A stretch of DNA of 64,000 nucleotides from positions 66,777,523-66,841,522 of the forward strand of contig OZ024826.1 in assembly GCA_964016985.1 (NCBI GenBank). The letters are read 5' to 3'. Below are positions 55,697 to 64,000 of the stretch, piece by piece. The notes beneath the pieces are model-generated. The model was given only the letters and a program-made list of their open reading frames with translations, searched no databases and was not told the origin of the DNA. The position numbers and the translations under genes are program-made. Each line of letters begins with the position of its first letter. The stretch's first letter is position 1. This DNA comes from Anodontia alba. Taxonomy: Eukaryota; Mollusca; Bivalvia; Lucinida; Lucinidae.

Positions 55697-57020
55697 GGGG
55701 GGTGTGAAAGCAACCCCCACTGTGGACAAATTATTTAAAAAATCAAGCAGATTTTAATCGAAAACACACTTTACACCCAATTTTTTCGCCTCTATAACGA
55801 CATTTTCTGAGCATTTGCACCACCTCTAAAATGTCAAACCTTCCTCATTTTAAAACCTACAGGACAAGGGTTTTAAGCCTAAATCCATGGAGTGTCTAAC
55901 CGACCAAAAGATGAAACAAGACCTGTATCCCTTTCGGGCAAATTATTTTAAAATCATGCAGATTTGACCATTAAATCACTTTGCATTCCTTAATTTTGGC
56001 CCCTCCCCCACCCCGGCGTTTTGTTTGCATCTGTGTCCCTTTAAGAATAGCTAGCAATTCACACACCCGCCCCTTACATTTCAAAAGTCTGCGTATAGGC
56101 CTGGAAACCCACCTAAGGCACAAGACGTTGTGATATACAAATATGAAAACACGCACTTTAATGAATTTTTTATGCTAAAAAAATGCAAACTTTTCAGAAG
56201 AAAACTGAAAATTTTCGTACTTGTTTTCATCGAGGCGGTTCTAACGAGTACCCACAACCTATGTGTGAGAGCAGAAAGAAGATCGATGTGGTTCTAACGA
56301 GTACTTTCAATACATGTTTTAGAGCAGAAAAAAAAAGAAAAAAAAAAACGATTTATAACCCTGCAAACCCCAATTTCTATGTGAAGTCGAGTTGACCGGG
56401 TGTTCATTGCGTAGGCTAGTTATTTTGATGTTTTATCTTGATAAATCCATGACACATTATTTCATTTATTCGTTGCCAGTCATCAAATAAACGCTTTGTT
56501 CGCTTGCTACATGCAACGCCTGACTATTCAGGTAATCATCTCAAAATATTTAACCAGTCAAGATCACGTTTCAGAAGCTATAGCCGTTTTAACAAGAACA
56601 CAAAATTTCCTTTCCTCCAATATCCTATTAACGAATTTAAATCTGTCCTCCAACATCCCTGCATCATACCTCCCACATCCTGTTACCAATAAATATTACA
56701 ACAACCCTACAGAATTGTTAAAATCTGCCACTTTAGTAATTCTTTCATGTCTGCTACTTCTTGCATAATTTATAGAAAGGTTTTAAATTATACAGACATA
56801 CATACTCAGTGGAGATGCTTTACATGATAAAGCTATGAACAACTGAAAATGGAATTTGGGTGAAAAACAATGAAGTTTCCTTTTTAAACGTTATTTTGAA
56901 TAAATAGGAGGATACTTTATTCTAAAATGCCATTTTCATATATTAAATTATTCAATTGAGAAAATATATGTTACGTTGCTCCAGAAGCACTTTTTTGATC
57001 ATTAAAAAAGGATAAGTACA
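54530..57020. other. No supported gene; simple repeats
   Basis: Contains poly(A) at 55,148-55,174, GTGTGTGTG plus poly(G) at 55,660-55,700 and foldback-family half-sites at 56,230-56,320 (GGCGGTTCTAACGAGTACCC). No protein motif is recognised. Confidence 0.5.
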
Positions 57021-57022
57021 TA

Positions 57023-57109
57023 CCCTGTCGCTGCATGAAATCATTTGTTTACCTCCGAAATCTAACAACCTCCGATATCCCGATATCCGGTTTCACTGGG
57101 TGATTATGT
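57023..57109 (+). repeat. Terminal inverted repeat of the tandem-core element (left)
   Basis: Runs from CCCTGTCGCTGCATGAAATC to CACTGGGTGATTATG and is the inverse of 46,178-46,260 with a few mismatches. TA precedes it. Good evidence that the satellite-like units on its right belong to a TIR transposon or MITE. Confidence 0.75.
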
Positions 57110-58001
57110 TATTCAAGACCTTATAAAAAGTCTTGGTTTATTACATTAGGCGTTGTAACGCCTAATGTAATAAACTGTTTGTTCTATGTTTGTTCTATAA
57201 AAGTATATCTCATATAATATCCTTATTTTTTGACCTATGAAAAGATGTAATCCCAAAAGAAAAGGCAATCCCCATATAATAACTCTAATATGTTTGGTCA
57301 GTCTGGGAAGACGCAGGGGCGGGGTGGGTGAATGGGGAAAGGCTGCGATTCGTGAAAGACGCCAAAGCAACATAAATCGTAAGCATCAAGTTATTCAAGA
57401 CCATATGAAAAAATCTGGGTTAATTACATTAGGCATTGTTACATTTGGCGTTACAATCAACGCCTAATCTAATAACATCCAACGTAACAAACTGACTTTG
57501 TTCAAAGACAAGCTGAACGTATGTCCCATTCGTAACTTGGGGGTGAGGATCTGGGTAGACGGGGAATTTCGTAAAGGGGGTGGGGAACATCAGTTCGTGA
57601 AAGGCAACATAAACTGGAAGCATGTTTTTCAAGACCTTATGAAAAAATATGTGTTCAACGCCTAATGTAATAAACAGACTTTGTTCAAACACAAGATGAA
57701 ATCTCAACTCTCAAAAGAAAAAGTATCTCATAATATTGTATTCCTAATTTGGAGAGGATATGGGGCTCTTGGAAGACGGTGGGGTGGGGGTGTGGTGGGG
57801 TGAATGGGGAAAGGCTGCAATTCGTGAAAGACGCCATGGCAACACAAATTGTAATCATCATGTTATTAAAGACCAAATGAAACAAAATGCGTTATTACAT
57901 TGGTTACATGGTTACATGTAACAAATATTAACGAATATTAAAAATGTTATCAACTGATTTTGTTGATATTCCTAATTTGGGGTTGGGGTCTGGGAAGACG
58001 G
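57110..58001 (+). repeat. Tandem array, left part (3-4 units)
   Basis: Units of about 230-290 bp combine TTCAAGACC..ATGAAAAAATCTGGGTT, a module of TTACATTAGGCGTT and TACATTTGGCGTT words with their inverses, GACAAGATGAAATCTCAAAAGAAAAAG, and a G-rich GGGGTCTGGGAAGACGG stretch. The array is split at 57,997-58,001 by the copia insertion and resumes at 61,354. Confidence 0.88.
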
Positions 58002-59144
58002 TGACAGCTTAGAAAAATTTGAGGACTTTGATGACTTTCATAGAAGTGAGGGACAGTCTATTCATGAATATGTTGCTATTATGACGCTAAATATAGGAAA
58101 ATTGAAAAGAAAAATATGTCTTTACCTCCCGACATTTTAGCTTTCAAACTGCTTCGAAAAACTAATATCACAAAAGAGGAAAAATTGCTCGTATTGATTG
58201 GCATGAATTATGAAAACAAGAAAACATTGTATGACCAGGCACTGAAATCACTGAAGAAATCCAAAGGTGACAGTGAATCAAGCAGCAGCAGTATCACTTT
58301 GAAGCTGGAACCCACGTTTCTAGCTGAAAATGAAGAAGCGTTGATGGCTGTGGGATACCGTAAAGCAAAGGGACGTGGCAAAAGGTTTGGTGGTAGTGAT
58401 AGAGAAACCTGGAAGAGTGGGAGGCTAGGAAGGGGAGCAGCAGGACTAGGAGAATTTCAGCGTACTGAGTACAGAAGACAACCAGCTCGAGCAGGAGGAT
58501 ATCAGCATACTGAATCAGGGTCGGGGGTCACTCAGCCAAGTGTCAGAGACAGAAAAAACATTAATCCAACAGGTCCTGATGGTCGTACCTTAACATGCAA
58601 ATCCTGTGGACCATACCGTCATTTATTACCTGCATGCCCAGACAGTTGGAAAAACATGGCAAAAATTAACATAGCTGTACTTTTTACAGGATATAACACT
58701 GAAGAAGTCCAACGCTTAGGTATTGATGCACGCAACTGTGCAGTGTTAGATAGTGCATGCAGCAGCACAGTTTGTGGAGACAAATGGATTAATAATAACA
58801 TCCAATCCCTGGATAACAGAGACAGGCTCAAAGTAAAACAAAGCGATGGACACAGGGTGTTTAAGTTTGGAGAGGGAACATGCTTGAAGTCAAAGGGAGA
58901 ATATTGGTTGCCAGCAATAATTGCTGGTAAAGATGTAATAATAAAGACTGGTGTAGTAGAATCAGATATTCCTCTCCTACTTTCCAGAACCGCCATGAAG
59001 AAATCTGCCATAAAAATGGACCTCCAGAATGATACCGCCACAATTATGGGAAAAGATGAAGCATTGAATCTGACAACTTCGGGCTATTACTGCATCCCTA
59101 TAGACAAATCAGAAGAGGTTCCAGTCGAAACTTTGTGTTGTTAG
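58002..59144 (+). pseudogene. Copia gag (UBN2-type) and aspartic protease, 5'-truncated
   Basis: The first coding residues (from about 58,003, in a frame shifted relative to the rest) already lie in the middle of a copia gag: FEDFDDFHRSEGQSIHEYVA. The long frame from 58,116 continues MSLPPDILAFKLLRKTN, a Ser-rich linker and a Gly/Arg-rich basic region. A CCHC knuckle CKSCGPYRHLLPAC follows at about 58,600, then the protease active site VLDSACSSTVCG at about 58,746, where DSAC replaces the usual DSG/DTG. It ends at TAG 59,144 because of a shift near 59,135. The N-terminal part of gag, normally about 80-100 residues, is absent. Confidence 0.88.
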
Positions 59145-59154
59145 ACTCGATGAT

Positions 59155-60169
59155 TTGAGCGAACAAGAGCAATATAAGACGTTGCTAAAGCTGCATAGAC
59201 AATTTGCACATCCACCAAAGAAAAGGCTGATAGCACTATTAAAGGATGCTCAAGTGTGGAAAGAACAATATGAGGGGATTATTACACAGATAGATGAGAA
59301 TTGTGAACTCTGTAAGATCTATGCTAAAACCCCATCCCGACCAATTGTGGGTATGCCTATGGCTACAAAATTTAATGAGAAGGTAGCAATGGACCTGAAA
59401 CAATGGAATAGCCACTGGATATTGCACATTATCGACATGTGGTCAAGATACACACTATCAATCTTTGTCAACAGAAAGAAACCAAGCCACATAATAGATG
59501 CCTTAATGACCCACTGGATTGGGAAGTTTGGCGTGATGGGAGCATTAAGGACAGATAACGGCGGAGAATTTAGCTCTGTCACATTTATTCTGAATATCCA
59601 ACTATGTACCACAGCTGGAGAAAGTCCTTTTCAGAATGGGTTATGTGAAAAGGTGCATAACAGACATGATGCTGGTAAAACTTCAGGCTGAGTATGGTAA
59701 GATTAACCCACAGACATTGCTCTCATTGGCAAATATGGCCAGGAACTCCTTGCAAATCTGGAATGGTTTTAGCAGCCACCAACTCGTTTTTGGAGAAAAT
59801 CCTAATCTACCTAACCTAATGAATGATAACTTGCCAGCTTTAGAGGGAACAAGGAGCAGCGAGGTTTTTGCGAGACATTTAAATACCCTACATGCTGCTC
59901 GCAGGGTATTTATTCAAACTGAAGCTGATGAAAGGATCAGACGAGCTCTAAGAAACAAGGTTAGAGCTTCTGAACAGATGTTCAAAACTGGAGATAGAGT
60001 TTTTTACAAACGTGAAGGAAAAGAGCGTTGGCTTGGACCTGGAAAGGTGGTTTTTCAGGATGGAAAGGTTGTCTTCGTAAGGCATGGAGGTATATTTGTT
60101 AGGGTTTTACCAAATAGGCTACAAAAGATATACAACTACATGGCAGATGATGATGAAAAAAATAGATGA
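59155..60169 (+). pseudogene. Copia integrase, frameshifted
   Basis: Zinc-binding N-terminus LHRQFAHPPKKRL...CELCKIY (HHCC) at about 59,185-59,315. The catalytic core has VAMDLKQW (first Asp, about 59,392), ALRTDNGGEFSS (second Asp, about 59,553) and SPFQNGLCEKVH (Glu, about 59,650). A shift near 59,655 moves reading to the frame open from 59,636 to 60,169, with NMARNSLQIWNGFSSHQLVFG and the C-terminal RVFYKREGKERWLGPGKVVF, typical of copia integrases. All catalytic residues remain, but the frame is broken between the Glu and the C-terminal domain. Confidence 0.9.
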
Positions 60170-61014
60170 CAATGGTATGCAGGATAAGAATGGTGAGACA
60201 AAAGAGAACAATAAATCACAACCTAGTATATCAGAGGAAATACCAGTGGTAACAGCTGAAACGAATGAGGACAACACACAGGCTATTCAAACTAGGAGAA
60301 GAGCATTAAGAGTGAATGACATCATTCAATATAGGTTACAGAATACTGATGAATGGATAAAAGCCACAGTGACTGGCAGAGCTGGCAAAGCAACAGGGAA
60401 GAATAAGAACTGGTATAACATCAAGGAAGATGTCAGTGAAGAAAGGAAAAGTATAAATCTTGATGAAGTAGAATGGGAGCAGATTACTGAAAATGCAAAT
60501 GTAAACTTAGTTCTGAAACAAGACAATGCTTGCAGTGAGGATACTGCAGCAAAACTAGCAGAGTTAGAGAAACTGAAGCACTTCAATACATGAAGAAGTG
60601 AAAGACTGTGGTCAATCTGCACTATCAACAAGACGGGTGGTACGATCTACGATTGCAGCAGAGGCACTGAGTTTGCAAGAAGGACTTGAATGCAGCTTTT
60701 ATTACAGAAAAATGATTGAGGATATTTTAAGCATATCTCATAAAACAATACCAATAATTGCCTATGTTGACAATAAAAGTTTAATAGAGGCTTTATATTC
60801 AACAAAGCTAGTAGAGGATAAGCGTCTCAGGGTTGATATAGCTGCAATAAGTGAATCCTTGGCAAGAAATGAAGTAAGTGAAATAAAATGGTGCCCTGGT
60901 AAGATCCACTTGGCTAACAGTATGACAAAACGTGGAGCTGCTGGATACAGTTTACTGGATGTACTAAAGAAAGGAAGGTTGCCAGAGGATTTTGTGCAAC
61001 ATCATAAGCTTTAG
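60160..61014 (+). pseudogene. Copia linker plus RNase H remnant; reverse transcriptase deleted
   Basis: 60,160-60,593 is the acidic, Asn-rich linker (NDIIQYRLQNTDEWIKATVTGR) that precedes RT in copia polyproteins, reaching ELEKLKHFNT. After a small shift, KDCGQSALSTR continues and then jumps directly to RVVRSTIAAEALSLQEGLE at about 60,631-60,642, which is in RNase H. The intervening RT, normally several hundred residues with a YVDD motif, is gone. The rest of RNase H is open: YVDNKSLIEAL, RLRVDIAAISESLA and IKWCPGKIHLANSMTKRGA, to TAG 61,014. The product cannot reverse-transcribe. Confidence 0.87.
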
Positions 61015-61035
61015 GATTAAGCTGAAAAATAGCAG

Positions 61036-61353
61036 TGTTTGATTTACTTATCTATTTATTTCTTTTCTCTCTGTTGCTATGAACACTTTCGGTTTTTTAC
61101 AATCTAAGCTGAACACAATTGGACACAAAATAGAAAAGTATAATTAATGTTAATTTCTGATGTGTTCTGATATTGTAGAGCAACTCTTTTACATAAACAG
61201 TGCTCTTCTTTAGAAAACAATATTAAGTGACGTCATGTGACGTCATGACGTCAGAGATATCCATGACAACTAAAATTTGACTAGTGACTAGTGTCTTACA
61301 GTATGGAGTCATAATAAAGTGTTCAGCTCAATATTGGTGTTTGTGTATTAACA
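61036..61353 (+). repeat. Copia 3' LTR (318 bp)
   Basis: Begins TGTTTGATTTACTT 20 bp after the last codon and ends TGTGTATTAACA, the canonical TGTT...AACA form, directly abutting the GACGG duplication. It holds an AATAAA signal at 61,313-61,318. The matching 5' LTR is absent from the window. Confidence 0.75.
61228..61253. promoter_or_regulatory. Three TGACGTCA palindromes in the LTR
   Basis: Perfect CRE octamers at 61,228-61,235, 61,238-61,245 and 61,246-61,253, upstream of the poly(A) signal. They are probably CREB/ATF sites driving LTR transcription (known function of the octamer; activity here is inferred). Confidence 0.75.
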
Positions 61354-63490
61354 GACGGGTGATTGATAAAGCGTTGGGAGTAGAGGGGACGGGAATGCAA
61401 TTCGTGAAAGACAACAAGGCAACACAAATTTGTAGCATAATATTCTGGGTTTACTGAATTAGGCGTTGTTACATTTGGCGTTACAATCATCGCCTAATGT
61501 AATAACGCCTAATGTAATAAACTGATTTTGTTAAAAAAATAGATGAAATCTCAACTCTCAAAAGAAAAACATATGTCTCATATAATATTCTTAATTTGGA
61601 GAGGATGTGGGAGTCTCGGAAGACGGTAGGGGCAGGGGTGTGGTGGGGTGAAGGGGGAAAGGCTGCAATTCGTGAAAGACGCCAAGACAACACAAATCGT
61701 AAGCATTATGTTATTAAAGACCAAATGAAACAAAATGGGTTTATTACATCAGGCACTGGGCGTTACAATCGACGCCTAATGTAATAATGCCAAATGTAAT
61801 CAACTGATTTTGTTCTATGACAAGATAAAATCAAAATAAAACATTTGTCTCATAATATCCCTAATTTGGGGGTGGGGTCTGGGAATACGGGGGATTGATT
61901 GTGTGTGCGGGGGGGGGGGGTGCGTAGGTGGTGGGGGCGGGAATGCATTTCGTGAAAGACGCCAAGACAACACAAATTGGTAGCATAATATTTTCCAAGA
62001 CCTTATGAAAAAATCTGGGTTTATAACATTAGGCGTTGTTACATTTGGCGTTACAATCATCGCCTGATGTAATAGGGCCAAATGTAATAAACTTAAACTG
62101 ACATTGTTCAAAGACAAAATGAAATCTCAAAAGAAAAAGTATGTCTCATAATATCCCTAATTTGTGGGTGGGGGTCTGGGAAGACGGGGGATTGCTAAAA
62201 AAGGGGGACTGCAATTTGTGAAAGACGCCAAGGCAACATAAATTGGAAGCATAATGTTTTTCAAGACCTTATGAAAAAGTCTGGGTTTGTTACATTAGGC
62301 GTTGTTACATTGTGCGTTACAACCAACGGCTAATGTAATAACGTCAAATGTAATAAATTGACTTTGTTCTATGACAAGATGAAATCTCAAAAGAAAAAAG
62401 TATGTTTCATAATATCCCTAATTTGGGGGTGGGGTCTGGGAAGGCGGAGGATTTGGTAAAGAGGATAAAGCTACATTTATTGAAACATACCAAGGCATCA
62501 TGTCATTCAAGACCATATGAAAAAATCTGGTTTTATTACATTAGGTGTTATTACATTTGGCGTTACTCTCAACACCTAATGTCATAACGCCAAATATAAT
62601 GAGCTGACTTTGTTCTGACGAGATGAACTCTAAAAAGGAAAAAGCATGTCTAATATAATATTCCTGGTTTAGAGAGGATGTGGGCGTCTTGGAAGACGGG
62701 GTATTGGGGTGTGGGGGCGGGGGTTAAGAGGGCAATCCGTGAAAGACGCCAAGGCAACACAAATCGTAGGCATCATATTATTCAAGACCAGATGAAAAAA
62801 TCTGGGTTTATTACATTAGGCGTTGTTGCATTTGGTGTTACAACCAACGCCTAATGTAATAACGCCAAAATGTAAAAAACAAAAACAAAAAACGACTGAC
62901 TCTGTTCTATGACAAAATGTAATATCCAATTATGTCCCTTATTTGGGGGTGGGGTTTGAGTAAAGGGGAAAACTACAATTCGTGAAAGACTCCAAGGCAG
63001 CACAAATCGTAAGCATTATGTCATTCAAGACCAGATGAAAAAATCTGGGCTTATTACATTAGGCGTCGTTGCATTTGGCGTTACAACCAACGGCTAATGT
63101 AATAAAGCCAAATGTAATAAACTGAATATGTTATATGACAAGATGAATTCTCAAAAGAAAAAGTATGTTTTATAATATCCTAATTTTAGGATAGGGGTCT
63201 GGGAAGTCGGGAAAACTGACTCTGTTCTGTGACAAAATGTAATATCCAATTATGTCCCTTATTTGGGGGTGGGGTTTGAGTAAAGGCTGAAAAGCTGCAA
63301 TACGTGAAAGACACTAAGGCAACACAAATCGTAAGCATCATGTCATTCAAGACCATGTAAAAAATCTGGTTATATTACATTAGGCTTTGTTACATTTGGC
63401 GTTACAATCAACGCCTAATGTAGTAACGCCAAATGTAATAAAATGACTCCTCTATGACAAGAAGAAATCACAAAAGAAGAATTATGTCCC
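61354..63490 (+). repeat. Tandem array, right part (8 units)
   Basis: Eight units with junction modules at about 61,448, 61,745, 62,025, 62,288, 62,535, 62,812, 63,050 and 63,372 (spacing 238-322 bp). Each has ACATTAGGCGTT and ACATTTGGCGTT followed by ACAATC-type sequence and the two inverse words, then ACTGACTTTGTTC, GACAAGATGAAATCTCAAAAG, TCATAATATCCCTAATTTGG, GGGGTCTGGGAAGACGG, TTCGTGAAAGACGCCAAGGC and AACACAAATCGTAAGCAT. No coding capacity. The right terminal repeat is not present before 63,500. Confidence 0.92.
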
Positions 63491-64000
63491 ATATTATCCT
63501 TATTGGGCTGAACAAGTGATATCACCGATTCGAATTATGGATATCTATAAACAGGGAACAAGACAAACTATTTAGACGTAAACGTCTAAGTACCGGCGCA
63601 AATTTTGTTCATGCTTACTTAGAGATATGGGACAAAGGTATACTAAAGTTAAATAATTTTTCAATGTAATAGGTAAAATAGAACAACAATGGTATTTCTT
63701 AATGTTTGCTTTATGAGCTTTATGAAATTTCTTGACTGAAATGAAAATAAAATAGACATTAATCTATTTGTTATAAGATGGTTAAAGATATAGCATGGTT
63801 CAAAGATGGATTCGAAAAATGTATAAATTATGTTTATTTTTATAACATCTACTTATTTTTGTTTGGATATAACAAGAAATGTTTAGCTTATGCTTTGGAT
63901 TCCAAAATTTGTATTATAAGCAGATTGAAATGTATAACATTTTTTATAAAACCTATCGCCTGACAGGATAGTTCGTCTGAAGTTGACCTTTGACTTAATT
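63491..64000. other. No supported feature
   Basis: AT-rich sequence with no motif or repeat I can name. Confidence 0.4.

Larger units (their letters stand above)
58002..61353 (+). mobile_element. One-LTR Ty1/copia retrotransposon with internal deletion
   Basis: The insertion is flanked by perfect 5-bp GACGG copies (57,997-58,001 and 61,354-61,358) within a satellite unit. It starts with TG inside gag coding sequence and ends with a TGTT...AACA LTR, so the 5' LTR and gag start are missing. Order protease then integrase then RNase H defines copia. The reverse transcriptase is deleted. Several frameshifts occur. Confidence 0.9.

Noticed and set aside
61036..61353. Solo LTR unrelated to the copia frame
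   Set aside because: It starts 20 bp after the RNase H stop in the same orientation and ends at the shared GACGG duplication, so it is the 3' LTR of that insertion.

Overview
The window is an AT-rich, repeat-dense stretch of animal nuclear DNA. I found no convincing host protein-coding gene and no free-standing RNA gene. The repeat repertoire points to a bivalve mollusc, possibly a heterodont clam: a tandem-core element ending in a GCTCACC...GGTGAG hairpin, tRNA-derived SINEs, mariner and Tc1 elements, Penelope-type GIY-YIG sequence, and copia, L1/Tx1-like and jockey-like retroelements. That assignment is inference from repeat style, not from a diagnostic host gene.

Layout. 1-23,780 holds microsatellites, foldback elements, a broken mariner with clear terminal inverted repeats (3,465-4,722), the GIY-YIG end of a Penelope-like element (4,751-5,146), a CvA/pearl-like element with about seven 165-bp core repeats (6,583-7,926), decayed retroelement 3' ends, a 270-bp tandem repeat carrying a poly(A)-signal hairpin, and a broken Tc1 with a 275-bp insertion. 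23,783-41,238 is one near-complete Polinton/Maverick of 17.46 kb with AGT termini, long inverted repeats and a 6-bp near-duplicated target. 41,239-57,022 holds tandem-core repeats, three tRNA-related SINE heads, a jockey-like LINE fragment, palindromic foldbacks and an L1/Tx1-like LINE (about 50,490-54,110). 57,023-63,490 is an inverted-repeat element with an internal 240-320 bp tandem array, and a one-LTR copia copy (58,002-61,353) sits inside that array.

The Polinton carries the family's known genes on the minus strand: adenain-type protease, major capsid protein, basic protein, penton, two-pass membrane protein, chromodomain integrase, three conserved structural-type ORFs, packaging ATPase and protein-primed type B DNA polymerase. 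Nearly all are broken by stops or frameshifts, and a 1.3-kb retroelement fragment interrupts the polymerase. In contrast, a right-end module of three small unrecognised genes (two on the plus strand intact, one on the minus strand with a single stop) lies between a 7-copy iteron array and the right terminal repeat.

The most notable structures are these. Each Polinton terminus is a palindrome of about 185 bp followed by 11 copies of a 29-bp unit that is itself palindromic. There is an iteron array between divergent genes and a cluster of CCAATCA boxes between another divergent pair. The copia copy lacks reverse transcriptase and begins inside gag, yet is flanked by a perfect 5-bp duplication. 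The satellite module contains interleaved A-B-A'-B' inverted repeats.
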